A stretch of 14,061 nucleotides of DNA from a bacterium UBP2_UBA4780. Its GTDB lineage: Bacteria; Edwardsbacteria; AC1; EtOH8. The position numbers and the translations under genes are program-made. This document shows, piece by piece, positions 6,651 through 13,620 of the stretch. Positions within the stretch are counted from its first letter, which is position 1. Each line of letters begins with the position of its first letter. The notes under the pieces are model-generated. The model was not told where the DNA came from. It ran no database searches and saw only the letters and a list, made by a program, of their open reading frames with translations. The DNA is taken from the NCBI GenBank assembly GCA_002403115.1, contig DHHE01000189.1, positions 763 to 14,823 on the forward strand, written 5' to 3'.

Positions 6651-7390
6651 GGCGCGAGGTCCGCTGCCTGGTGCTGGCGGCCGGGGCCGGAACCCGGATG
6701 AAGTCGGACCTGGCCAAGGTGCTGCATCCGCTTTGCGGCCGGTGTTTGGTGGAGCACGTGGTGGACGCGGCCCAGCGGGCCGGCATCCCCCGGCCGATGG
6801 TGGTCGTCGGCCACCAGGCCGAGAAGGTCAAAGAGGCGCTGGCGGGCCGGCCGGTGGATTTCGTGTTCCAGGCCGAGCGGAAGGGCACCGGCCACGCGGT
6901 GATGCGGGCCGAGCCGCTGATCAAGGACTTCGACGGCGACCTGCTGGTGCTCTACGGCGACGTGCCGCTGATCCGCGAGGAGACCATCCTCTCCCTGGTG
7001 GCCAAGCACCAGTCCGAGGAAAACGCCTGCACCATGCTGACTGCCGTCGTCGAAAACCCGGGAAAATACGGGCGGGTCATCCGTGACTCCCGGGGGACGG
7101 TGTCGAAGATCGTAGAAGCCGGGGACGCCTCGCCCGCCGAGCTGCTGGTGAAGGAGATAAACCCGGCCATCTACTGCTTCGACGGCAAACTGATGCTGGA
7201 GGCCCTGAGGCTGGTGCGGCCGGACAACGACCAGGGCGAGTACTACCTGACCGACGTCATCGGGATCATGAACGGCCGGGGCCTGCCGGTGGCGGCGGTC
7301 ATCGTCGGCGACAGCCGGGAGGTGCTGGGCATCAACACCCTGGATGAACTGAGGGAGTGCGAGGCCTATCTCGACCGGACGCGGAAATAG
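6647..7390 (+). CDS. GlmU-type N-acetylglucosamine-1-phosphate uridylyltransferase, single domain
   Basis: A 247-residue nucleotidyltransferase matching the N-terminal half of GlmU. Visible are the signature LAAGAGTRMKSDLAKVLHPL, then GTGHAV, YGDVPLI (metal-binding Asp), KYGRV, KEINPAIY, QGEYYLTDVI and EVLGIN (second metal-binding Asn). This domain makes UDP-GlcNAc from GlcNAc-1-phosphate and UTP for peptidoglycan and LPS. The left-handed beta-helix acetyltransferase half of GlmU (normally about 456 residues in all) is absent: the frame stops naturally and unrelated genes follow. Acetylation must come from another gene or another route. The GTG start overlaps the panD stop, so it is translationally coupled. 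A different sugar nucleotide is possible, but the match to GlmU is close throughout. Confidence 0.88.
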   Translation: MRREVRCLVLAAGAGTRMKSDLAKVLHPLCGRCLVEHVVDAAQRAGIPRPMVVVGHQAEKVKEALAGRPVDFVFQAERKGTGHAVMRAEPLIKDFDGDLLVLYGDVPLIREETILSLVAKHQSEENACTMLTAVVENPGKYGRVIRDSRGTVSKIVEAGDASPAELLVKEINPAIYCFDGKLMLEALRLVRPDNDQGEYYLTDVIGIMNGRGLPVAAVIVGDSREVLGINTLDELRECEAYLDRTRK

Positions 7391-7400
7391 GGGGCTGGAT

Positions 7401-7850
7401 CTGAGGAAACCGGCTCCAAGGAGAGGATCGAGATGGCTGCTGCCGGCCGCCGCCCTGCTGGCCGCGGTCTGCCTGCTCATCGCCGGGTCGCTGTGGCTGA
7501 GGCACAGCGAGGCGGAGCGGGCCCGGGTCAAACTCCTCAAGCGCCAGATCCGGATCGAGGTGCTCAACGGCACCAGCACCGAGCGCCTGGGCCAGCAGGC
7601 GGCCGAGCGGCTGCGCCGGGCGGGCTTCGACGTGGTGGAGGTGGCCAACGCCGAGGACCGGGGATTTGCCGAAACGGTGGTGGTGGACCGGGCCGACAAC
7701 CGGGCGGCCAACGCCAGGCTGGTGGCCCGCGAGTTAAAGTGCACGAACATAATACCACAGCTCGAACCGACACTATTATTGGAGGTGACAGTAATCGTTG
7801 GGCAGGATTACGCCAAAGAGAAAAAGCGGGGCTTCCTCGGCATCCTCTAG
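7401..7850 (+). CDS. Membrane-anchored LytR C-terminal-domain protein; apparent CTG start
   Basis: About 149 residues. The N-terminus is basic (RKPAPRRGSR) and is followed by one transmembrane helix (about residues 13-33). A short linker then leads to a LytR_C-like domain beginning IRIEVLNGTS (about residues 50-56) and including GFDVVEVANA and a late LLLEVTVIVGQDY strand. The family is found in envelope proteins, alone or after LCP domains, with no agreed function. The frame opens after 7352 and contains no ATG, GTG or TTG before GTG 7560, which would remove the membrane helix and the first strand. CTG 7401 has AGGGGG (7389-7394) six bases upstream and gives a clean anchor, so I place the start there. 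An assembly error is the alternative. LytR_C genes commonly neighbour rsfS, as here. Confidence 0.72.
   Translation: MRKPAPRRGSRWLLPAAALLAAVCLLIAGSLWLRHSEAERARVKLLKRQIRIEVLNGTSTERLGQQAAERLRRAGFDVVEVANAEDRGFAETVVVDRADNRAANARLVARELKCTNIIPQLEPTLLLEVTVIVGQDYAKEKKRGFLGIL
7781..7788 (+). promoter_or_regulatory. Strong ribosome-binding site fixing the rsfS TTG start
   Basis: GGAGGTGA, a near-perfect Shine-Dalgarno sequence, lies inside the end of the LytR_C gene, nine bases before TTG 7798. The alternative TTG at 7855, after the upstream stop, has no such site. This decides the start of rsfS and implies coupled translation. Confidence 0.7.
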
Positions 7851-8265
7851 CGCCTTGAAGGGAGCCAAGATCAGGGTTTCCCGTAGGGCCGTCAAGCCGG
7901 CGCCCCGGAAGCCGGCACCCCCGGCCTCCCAGGCCCTGGCCCGGGACATAGCCGGGCTGGCCCTCACCAAGAAGGCCTTCGACGTCACGGTGATGGACAT
8001 GCGAGGGCTTTCGGCCGCCACCGACTTCTTCGTGCTGGCTTCGGCCGCCACCGACATCCAGGCCAAGGCCGTGGTCCGGGCCATAGCGGACGGCTTGCGG
8101 CCCAAGGGGGTGCGGTCCTGCCACGTCGAGGGCCTGGAGCACGCCCGCTGGATACTGATGGACTACGTGGACGTGGTGGTTCACGTCATGCAGCCCCGGG
8201 TGCGCGACTACTACGGCCTGGAGGAACTGTGGGCCGACGCCCCCAGGGAGGAGGTCAGGGACTGA
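7798..8265 (+). CDS. rsfS: Ribosomal silencing factor RsfS
   Basis: A 155-residue protein of the RsfS/Iojap (DUF143) family, which binds ribosomal protein uL14 on the 50S subunit and blocks subunit joining under starvation. The conserved domain runs from about residue 43. It includes KKAFDVTVMDMRG, TDFFVLASA, the VRAIADGLR helix, the signature HVEGLEHARWILMDYVDVVVHVM (from H107, ending in VHVM) and RDYYGLEELWADA. About 40 basic, Pro/Ala-rich residues precede the domain, longer than usual. This follows from choosing TTG 7798, which is supported by a very strong upstream site. It overlaps the LytR_C gene by 53 bases. Confidence 0.92.
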   Translation: MGRITPKRKSGASSASSSALKGAKIRVSRRAVKPAPRKPAPPASQALARDIAGLALTKKAFDVTVMDMRGLSAATDFFVLASAATDIQAKAVVRAIADGLRPKGVRSCHVEGLEHARWILMDYVDVVVHVMQPRVRDYYGLEELWADAPREEVRD

Positions 8266-8915
8266 GGGAGCTCCTTCCCCGGTTCCGGCCAGCCGGGTGG
8301 AAGATCTGCTGGACGGCGGCCGCCATGGCCGCCGCCCGGACGGCTTGGGCCGCTCCGCCGGGCATCGTCCAGTACCTGCAGGGGACAGGGATCCCTCCCT
8401 GGCTGGCCACCCTGTTCATCGCCATGCTGCCCATCTTCGAGCTGCGGGGGGCCATACCGGTCGGCAGCCAGGTGCTGGGCCTGCCGCTGGCCGAGACGGT
8501 GGCCCTTTCGGTGGTCGGCAACATGCTGCCGATAGCGCCCATCCTGCTGCTGCTGGGCCCGGTTTCGGACTGGCTTTCCCGCTGGCCCCTTTTCGGGAAA
8601 TTCTTCCAGTGGCTTTTCGCCCGCACCCGCAGCAGGAGCGACATCATCCGCAAGTACGAGCTGATAGGCCTGATGCTGTTCGTGGCCGTGCCCCTGCCGG
8701 TGACCGGGGCCTGGACCGGGGCGGCGGCCGCCTTCCTTTTCGGCATCCGGTTCTGGCCGGCGCTGGGGGCCATTTTCCTGGGAGTGCTGATAGCCGGGGC
8801 CATCGTCACCGCCCTGGTGCTGATGGGGATCTGGGGGGCGCTGGTCGCCGGGCTGGTCCTCTCGTTCCTGGCGGCCTCGGCGGTGTGGCGGGCGGTCAGG
8901 GCGAGGCAGGTCTAG
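8229..8915 (+). CDS. Small multidrug export family (PF06695-type) membrane protein
   Basis: A polytopic inner-membrane protein. The hallmark segments FELRGAIPVG and VPLPVTGAWTGA are visible, with about four or five hydrophobic segments (roughly 8420-8480, 8500-8560, 8660-8750 and 8760-8890). The family is named for small-multidrug export, but its transport role is poorly established. GTG 8229 is the upstream canonical start and is used for the coordinates. However, AGGAGGT (8249-8255) lies six bases before CTG 8262, which overlaps the rsfS stop (CTGA). That start would give a clean signal-like N-terminus (RELLPRFRPAGWK, then a hydrophobic run ending TAWA). I think CTG 8262 may be the real start. 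The next canonical start, ATG 8325, would remove most of this signal. Confidence 0.85.
   Translation: MGRRPQGGGQGLRELLPRFRPAGWKICWTAAAMAAARTAWAAPPGIVQYLQGTGIPPWLATLFIAMLPIFELRGAIPVGSQVLGLPLAETVALSVVGNMLPIAPILLLLGPVSDWLSRWPLFGKFFQWLFARTRSRSDIIRKYELIGLMLFVAVPLPVTGAWTGAAAAFLFGIRFWPALGAIFLGVLIAGAIVTALVLMGIWGALVAGLVLSFLAASAVWRAVRARQV
8249..8255 (+). promoter_or_regulatory. Consensus Shine-Dalgarno pointing to a CTG start
   Basis: AGGAGGT is the full anti-Shine-Dalgarno complement. Six bases separate it from CTG 8262, which shares bases with the rsfS stop codon. No ATG, GTG or TTG in any frame sits at the right distance. In rsfS these bases encode a Glu-Glu-Val tail, so coding constraint could explain part of the match. 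Confidence 0.45.
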
Positions 8916-8942
8916 CTATCCACCGGCCGGAATATTGAGGTT

Positions 8943-10577
8943 ATGATCAAAGAATACATTGCCCAACTGGTGGCCGGGTCGGCGACCAAAGGATTGGGCC
9001 TGGAACTTCCCCCGGGATCCGTCGTCCTGGAAAAACCAAAACAGCAGGACCACGGCGACTGGGCCACCAGCCTGGCCTTGTCCCTGGCCAAGGAACTCAA
9101 GCGGAAACCCCGGGACATCGCCCAGAAGATGGTCGAGGCGATGTCGCCGGACCCTTCACGCGTCGCCGCGGTCGAGATCGCCGGCCCGGGCTTCATCAAT
9201 TTCAGGCTGGCTGACGAGTATTGCCGCCGGCAGCTGGGCAAGATACCGGCCCTGGGCGGTAAATACGGGACCGGAGACCGTCACGCCGGCAAGAGGGCCC
9301 AGGTGGAGTTCGTCTCCTGCAACCCCACCGGCCCGCTGACGGTCGGCCACGGGCGGCAGGCGGCCGCGGGCGACGCCCTGGCCCGGCTGCTGGAGTCCCA
9401 GGGCTACCGGGTGGAGCGCGAGTACTACTTCAACGATGCCGGCCTGCAGATGAGAATGCTGGCGGAGTCTGTGCTATATAGGTATAGGGAATTGCTGGGC
9501 GGGACGGCCGAGTTCCCCGAGGGCCACTACCAGGGGGAGTACATCCGGGACATCGCCGAGGCCTGCCGGGCCGAGCGGGGGGGCGGGCTGGGCGAGGGGG
9601 ATTTGGAATACTTCAAGGCCAAGGCGGTGGAGACCACATTCGCCGACATCAGGGCCACCTTGGGGCGGATGGGCATCGTCTTCGATAACTACTTCAACGA
9701 GAGCTCGCTCTACGCCGACGGCTCGATCGCAAGGACCAGGCAGGCGCTGGGGGACAAGGGGCTGACCTACGAACGGGACGGGGCCCTGTGGTTCCGGGCC
9801 ACCGGCTTCGGGGCCGAGAAGGACCGGGTGCTGGTGCGCTCCAGCGGCGAGCCCACCTACCGCCTGCCGGACATCGCCTATCACGTCACCAAGTTCGAGC
9901 GGGGCTTCGACCTGATCCTGGACGTTTTCGGCTCGGACCACCAGGCCACCTATCCGGACGTCATGGCCGCCCTGGGGGCGCTGGGGCACGACACCTCGAG
10001 GATGGACGTCCGCATCCACCAGTTCGTCACCCTGACGAGGGGCGGCCAGCAGGTGAAGATGTCGACCCGCAAGGCCACCTACGTCACCCTGGACGAGCTG
10101 TTCGACGAGGTGGGGGCGGACGCGGCCCGGTACTTCTTCCTGATGAGGCGGATGGAGTCGCACCTGGACTTCGACCTGGACCTGGCCAAAAAGCAGTCGG
10201 ACGAGAACCCGGTCTTCTACGTGCAGTACGCCCATGCCCGGATATGCTCGATACTCCAGCATGCTGAGGCGAAAGATGTGAGACGTGAAAAGCCGGACCT
10301 GGGGATGCTAACGGCGGCCGAGGAGATGGCGCTCATCAAACACCTGCTTGACTACCCGGACATGGTGGCCGGGGCGGCCGAGGCCAGGGAGCCCCACCGC
10401 GTCCCCACCTACCTGCAGGAGCTGGCGGGCATCTTCCACGCCTTCTATCACAAGCACCGGGTGGTCACCGATGACCCGAAGCTCTCCAACGCCCGGCTGG
10501 ACCTGTGCCAGGCGGTCAGGATCGTCCTGGCCAACGGGCTGGGGCTTCTGGGGGTGGGCGCGCCGGAGAGGATGTGA
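8943..10577 (+). CDS. argS: Arginyl-tRNA synthetase
   Basis: A 544-residue class I synthetase that charges tRNA-Arg. The N-terminal additional domain (about residues 1-110) carries GDWATSLAL and GPGFINF. The catalytic core starts at about residue 122 with FVSCNPTGPLTVGHGR, where the HIGH signature reads TVGH (133-136). The KMSKS loop is KMSTRK (372-377), with FGSDHQATYPD between them. The DALR anticodon-binding domain closes the protein (YVQYAHAR, FHAFYHKHRV). Length is slightly below the common 550-580. ATG 8943 has GAGG very close upstream, so the ribosome-binding site is weak. The composition is GC-rich to the stop, after which it changes abruptly. Confidence 0.97.
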   Translation: MIKEYIAQLVAGSATKGLGLELPPGSVVLEKPKQQDHGDWATSLALSLAKELKRKPRDIAQKMVEAMSPDPSRVAAVEIAGPGFINFRLADEYCRRQLGKIPALGGKYGTGDRHAGKRAQVEFVSCNPTGPLTVGHGRQAAAGDALARLLESQGYRVEREYYFNDAGLQMRMLAESVLYRYRELLGGTAEFPEGHYQGEYIRDIAEACRAERGGGLGEGDLEYFKAKAVETTFADIRATLGRMGIVFDNYFNESSLYADGSIARTRQALGDKGLTYERDGALWFRATGFGAEKDRVLVRSSGEPTYRLPDIAYHVTKFERGFDLILDVFGSDHQATYPDVMAALGALGHDTSRMDVRIHQFVTLTRGGQQVKMSTRKATYVTLDELFDEVGADAARYFFLMRRMESHLDFDLDLAKKQSDENPVFYVQYAHARICSILQHAEAKDVRREKPDLGMLTAAEEMALIKHLLDYPDMVAGAAEAREPHRVPTYLQELAGIFHAFYHKHRVVTDDPKLSNARLDLCQAVRIVLANGLGLLGVGAPERM

Positions 10578-10598
10578 ATTTTATCAAAGGTATGAACT

Positions 10599-10841
10599 AT
10601 GAGTAACGTTGAAGAATTAGAAAAAGAAATATTAATATTAAAAATGAGGTGCAATGTATTTTTAATCATGACAAAAATTATGCTTGAAGATATGAAAAAA
10701 TGTGGAAATGAAATTCATAATATTAATACTATAGCAATCAGCAATACAATCAAAATTTACGAAGAATTCAACGTAGATTATAATGATTTAAAAAAACATG
10801 ATTTATTAAAGAATTATCCAGACTTATCAGGTGACCAGTGA
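10599..10841 (+). CDS. Small hypothetical protein, AT-rich island gene 1
   Basis: 80 residues, not recognised. The sequence is almost wholly alpha-helical in character. It begins with a charged coiled-coil-like stretch (EELEKEILILK), then a hydrophobic helix (VFLIMTKIML), then a polar helix and an acidic/lysine-rich tail. There is no signal peptide or catalytic motif. AAAGG lies eight bases before the ATG. Its stop overlaps the next start (GTGA at 10838-10841), which implies coupled translation and a working pair with the next protein. There is no room for a promoter between it and argS, so it probably relies on transcription through argS or a promoter inside it. Its size, coupling and composition would fit a small regulator or an antitoxin-like partner, but nothing shows that directly. 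Confidence 0.7.
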   Translation: MSNVEELEKEILILKMRCNVFLIMTKIMLEDMKKCGNEIHNINTIAISNTIKIYEEFNVDYNDLKKHDLLKNYPDLSGDQ

Positions 10842-11395
10842 AAATACTAATAGCGTTTATTCATTACAATGATAGTAATGAATTTTCTGTTGAATATCAA
10901 AAATCAGAGAATTTCTCTGAAGTAGAATATGTACGCTTATTTTTGCACTATTATGCTAAAATATTATGCAATTTTGACCCAAGTGATGCAATGATGAAAT
11001 CGTTCGCATTATTCTTGAAACAAAAAGTTACTGATTTATTGTTGCATAAATTTACATCGAGTCTTAACATCCTTGAAAAAGCAGATATAGATGATGTTGT
11101 TAAAATAATAAAAAGTAAACCAACGAAATATAAAACAATTGAAGCACGTTTTATATTTAATAATGATAGAAGAGCAATCACTACGATATTCCAGAATAAT
11201 ATTACATGTAATCTATTATTGTTTTCGATATTTGTTTTATTGCAGGAAATTGTACATCTTTTGTCGGAACGTAATATTCATTTGTTATTTATGTCTTTAA
11301 AATATATGCAAAATAAGTATGAACAAGGCATAGATTTCTCGAACGTAAATAATTTAATTATATTGCCAAACGAAGCATTTATAGTTAACAAGTAG
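10838..11395 (+). CDS. Hypothetical protein, AT-rich island gene 2
   Basis: 185 residues, not recognised. It begins MKILIAFIHYND and is mostly helical. One strongly hydrophobic stretch lies at about residues 122-140 (NLLLFSIFVLLQEIVHLLS); it contains a Glu and a His, so it is as likely to be a buried helix as a membrane span. Cys is scarce and no nuclease, kinase or nucleotide-binding motif stands out. The GTG start has AGGTGA three bases upstream and overlaps the stop of gene 1. G+C is about 25%. It could be the effector of a two-gene unit with gene 1, a phage-derived accessory protein or part of a stress/defence module; none of these can be chosen from the sequence. Confidence 0.7.
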   Translation: MKILIAFIHYNDSNEFSVEYQKSENFSEVEYVRLFLHYYAKILCNFDPSDAMMKSFALFLKQKVTDLLLHKFTSSLNILEKADIDDVVKIIKSKPTKYKTIEARFIFNNDRRAITTIFQNNITCNLLLFSIFVLLQEIVHLLSERNIHLLFMSLKYMQNKYEQGIDFSNVNNLIILPNEAFIVNK

Positions 11396-11411
11396 AATAG
11401 GAGGTTAAAAA

Positions 11412-11624
11412 ATGACTCAAGAATCATTAGTAGATGTATCATTGCATGAAACAGATAATGGTGGGTGGTTTTTAATTATGAACACGGATCCTAAAAAATT
11501 TAACATTACTTCAAATGGCGTTTTGAGTCTTAGGTTTAAAAATCATATTAGTCAAGATGAAGCGTTAGATTTTCAGAAGCATTTCAATAGGCTTTTAGAA
11601 AGAATAAGATATCAGCCACAATAA
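11412..11624 (+). CDS. Small hypothetical protein, AT-rich island gene 3
   Basis: 70 residues, not recognised. The first half looks like beta strands (VDVSLHETDNGGWFLIM) and the second half ends in a helix (DEALDFQKHFNRLLERI). It has no signal peptide or cysteines, so it is probably a small soluble alpha/beta protein. A canonical GGAGG (11400-11404) sits seven bases before the ATG, the best ribosome-binding site of the island. Sixteen bases separate it from the stop of gene 2, so the three genes are arranged as an operon. Composition is AT-rich, slightly less so than its neighbours. Confidence 0.68.
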   Translation: MTQESLVDVSLHETDNGGWFLIMNTDPKKFNITSNGVLSLRFKNHISQDEALDFQKHFNRLLERIRYQPQ

Positions 11625-11648
11625 AAATTACAATAGTAAGGAATTAGT

Positions 11649-12314
11649 ATTAAAACCGACTACGCCGGCCACGACCGGCTCTATCAGAAGAGAAGGGCCG
11701 AGGGGAAGCCGGGCTGGGACGACGGGGAGCAGTGGGGACGGTGGAAGGCCGAAATCGAAGGGTTGATGGCGGACCCCGGATTTCCGAAGACCGGCTCGGT
11801 GCTGGAGCTGGGCAGCGGGGCCGGCGACGTGGCCCTCCTCTTCGCCGAAAGGGGATACCGGGCCCATGGCATCGAGATCTCGCCGACCGCGGTGGAGTGG
11901 GCTTGTGAGAAAGCTGAAGGCAGAAAGCTGAAGGCAGAATTCGTCGTCGGGGATGTGACGGACTTGGGACATTGGGACGATGAGACATTTAACGTGGTGA
12001 TCGACGGGCACTGCCTGCACTGCATCATCGGGGAGGACAGGGGGAAGGTGCTTTCGGAAACGCACCGGGTGCTCAAGCCCGGCGGGCTGTTCTACGTGAA
12101 TACCATGTGCGGGGAGCCCGAAGAACCTGAAGTAGCCAAAGCCTTTGACCCTGAATCGCGCTGCATGGTGGTCGGCGGTGTGGCCAGGAGGTATTTCGGC
12201 AGGGTGGAGGATATACTGAGCGAGATCAAAGCCAGCGGGTTCAGGATCGAGAGACAGGAGGTCAGGTCGAATCAGGGAATGCAGGACGATCTGTTTGTAT
12301 GGGCGGTGAAGTAA
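11649..12314 (+). CDS. Class I SAM-dependent methyltransferase; 5' end at an island junction, no canonical start
   Basis: About 221 residues if read from ATT 11649. Motif I is VLELGSGAGD (from about residue 51). The acidic post-I motif is GIEIS, motif II-like is VVGDVTDL, and a late motif is HRVLKPGGLFYVNT. This is a standard Rossmann methyltransferase; the substrate is unknown, and small-molecule methylation is the usual role of such short proteins. Host-like coding sequence clearly extends upstream of ATG 11763, through a KTDYAGHDRLYQKRRAEGKP-type N-terminus, back to about 11649. No ATG, GTG or TTG occurs in frame between the TAA at 11637 and TTG 11760. AAGGA (11638-11642) lies six bases before ATT 11649. 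Either a rare ATT start is used, or the adjacent AT-rich island removed the original start and the gene now starts late or not at all. Confidence 0.75.
   Translation: MKTDYAGHDRLYQKRRAEGKPGWDDGEQWGRWKAEIEGLMADPGFPKTGSVLELGSGAGDVALLFAERGYRAHGIEISPTAVEWACEKAEGRKLKAEFVVGDVTDLGHWDDETFNVVIDGHCLHCIIGEDRGKVLSETHRVLKPGGLFYVNTMCGEPEEPEVAKAFDPESRCMVVGGVARRYFGRVEDILSEIKASGFRIERQEVRSNQGMQDDLFVWAVK
11911..11938 (+). repeat. Two tandem copies of a 14-nt unit inside the methyltransferase
   Basis: AAGCTGAAGGCAGA is repeated exactly at 11911-11924 and 11925-11938. The unit is not a multiple of three, so the copies are read in different frames, yet the encoded helix (EKAEGRKLKAEF) has normal spacing between the GIEIS and VVGDV motifs. 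Similar AGCTGAAGGC microsatellite-like text is common in non-coding repeats of some genomes. Confidence 0.7.
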
Positions 12315-12315
12315 A

Positions 12316-13620
12316 ATGAGAAAGATCAAAACAATATTTAAAATATTCTGTTGTGCAAGTCTAGTATTCGTGTTGTCCCGATGTGCATCTGTCCACCCGA
12401 TAGCGAAAGAACTCGTATCTGAGGATAAAGAAAAATCAGAACAAGCGGTTAATAAATACGAGCAAATGCAAGATGGGATAGAGAAGCTGAAAATAAAAAT
12501 ATCGCTAGTCAGCATGATAAAAAACTGCGATATTAAAAAGGGGAAGCGTGCGGTGGATGCTTTTACATCAATCCAAAAGCATGAGATCCATGGCGTTTTC
12601 GGAGTCCTGTCACCATATGCGAAGAAGTATTTAAAGAAAGAGGAGAAGTACAATTTACTGTTGAAAACAGTTAATGAAAACGAGATCGAAACGGCGAAGT
12701 CTATAATGAATAATGGCTCAAAAGATTCAAAAAAATGGGCTATAAAAACGTTGCACAAAGCATATAGGTCCGACTCTACAGCCATCGATTTTATAAAACA
12801 GGGCTTGAAGGATGCCGAATTTGAGGTTGTTCTAGAGTCCGCTGTCGCGCTCGACGCAATAAAAAAAGGCAAACCAATTCCATCGGGATTAAAGCTTGGA
12901 AGGCTTAAGGCGAGTATCGACGTATGCGAGATAGTAGAGGATAATTACAATTTCATGCAGAACGGTCGCGTTAACGCAATCGCAATGTTCATTGAGTCTG
13001 ATTATAGAGTAGAGCATTGGATTATTGAACTGGGTAAAATGTATAATTCAAGCAGTCAAGAAGAAAAGAAGGAAATACTATGGCTTCTCGCATTTTACAA
13101 TATTTACGACAGGGATGTTAAAAGATTTATTGAAAAATACATGTATACTCAAAGTGACGGTAAGTTAAAAATGATGTCGATTGAATATATTACCGAATAT
13201 TTCATCAGGAATGATGAGTTAAATAAAAAGGGGATTAGGGATTCGTTAATAGCGATATTGGGCCGCGAAAAAGATCATTCGATAAGAATGTATATTGATC
13301 GCGAGATGGTAGACGCTAAGATTATAACTTTAAGGGATATCGAAAGAATTGTCGGGACGATGAGAACTTGGGATTTCAGCACAAAAGAAGACTGTATTAA
13401 TTTGATATGTAACATTGGTCATAGGGCGGTCCCCTTTTTGCTCGATATTTACGATTCAGGCGATATAACTATAAAAAGCTCTATACTCCATATGTTGAGA
13501 AGAATTGGTAAAGGCTCAAATGAAGCCACAGTTTTCCTTAAAAAGAAATATGAAGTAGAGGATAACGGATACATCAAGCAAGGCATTGGCGAGACGCTTT
13601 TTATCATCACAAAACAATAA
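12316..13620 (+). CDS. Putative lipoprotein or exported protein with HEAT-like repeats
   Basis: 434 residues, not assignable to a named gene. The N-terminus is a signal peptide: MRKIKTIFK, then a hydrophobic core ending VLSRC, where C23 could be lipidated. Arg at -1 is unusual for a lipobox, so plain Sec export is the alternative. The mature part is helical and lysine/glutamate-rich. Paired-helix segments resemble HEAT repeats, for example at about residues 138-190 (SKKWAIKTLHKAYRS onward) and 370-430 (RAVPFLLDIY, SSILHMLRRIGKG, GYIKQGIGETLFII). Such repeats usually bind other proteins. No catalytic motif is seen. G+C is about 35-38%, well below the host genes but above the three-gene island. 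It starts one base after the methyltransferase stop and ends just before purM, so it is a second insertion at a gene boundary. No strong Shine-Dalgarno sequence precedes its ATG. Confidence 0.8.
   Translation: MRKIKTIFKIFCCASLVFVLSRCASVHPIAKELVSEDKEKSEQAVNKYEQMQDGIEKLKIKISLVSMIKNCDIKKGKRAVDAFTSIQKHEIHGVFGVLSPYAKKYLKKEEKYNLLLKTVNENEIETAKSIMNNGSKDSKKWAIKTLHKAYRSDSTAIDFIKQGLKDAEFEVVLESAVALDAIKKGKPIPSGLKLGRLKASIDVCEIVEDNYNFMQNGRVNAIAMFIESDYRVEHWIIELGKMYNSSSQEEKKEILWLLAFYNIYDRDVKRFIEKYMYTQSDGKLKMMSIEYITEYFIRNDELNKKGIRDSLIAILGREKDHSIRMYIDREMVDAKIITLRDIERIVGTMRTWDFSTKEDCINLICNIGHRAVPFLLDIYDSGDITIKSSILHMLRRIGKGSNEATVFLKKKYEVEDNGYIKQGIGETLFIITKQ

Larger units (their letters stand above)
10578..11640. 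other. AT-rich genomic island of three small genes
   Basis: Base composition falls from about 65% G+C in argS to about 25-30% immediately after the argS stop, and rises again about 11650 in the methyltransferase frame. I estimated this by counting bases in sample lines (14 to 20 G/C of 60). The island holds three + strand genes with good ribosome-binding sites. It has no integrase, transposase, tRNA or clear attachment site. GAATT occurs at both edges (10576-10580 and 11641-11645), but a 5-bp match in AT-rich DNA may be chance. Confidence 0.75.

Noticed and set aside
7433..7858. ATG-started frame overlapping the LytR_C gene
   Set aside because: The product is Gly/Arg/Pro-rich and lacks any domain. 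The neighbouring frame has the transmembrane helix and the LytR_C strands despite lacking an ATG.
10576..11645. GAATT at both island edges as a target-site duplication
   Set aside because: Five bases of AT-rich sequence can match by chance, and there are no terminal inverted repeats or transposase. Kept only as a hint in the island entry.
11911..11938. 14-nt tandem duplication as a frameshifting slippage event or phase-variation switch
   Set aside because: With two copies the frame is intact and the spacing between the flanking methyltransferase motifs is normal, so there is no sign of disruption. Two copies are too few for a convincing switch.
11628..12872. 414-codon minus-strand open frame spanning the methyltransferase and the HEAT-like gene
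   Set aside because: It crosses two composition zones and lies opposite a standard methyltransferase. Its SAFSFLTS-like text is merely the reverse of the 14-nt tandem repeat.
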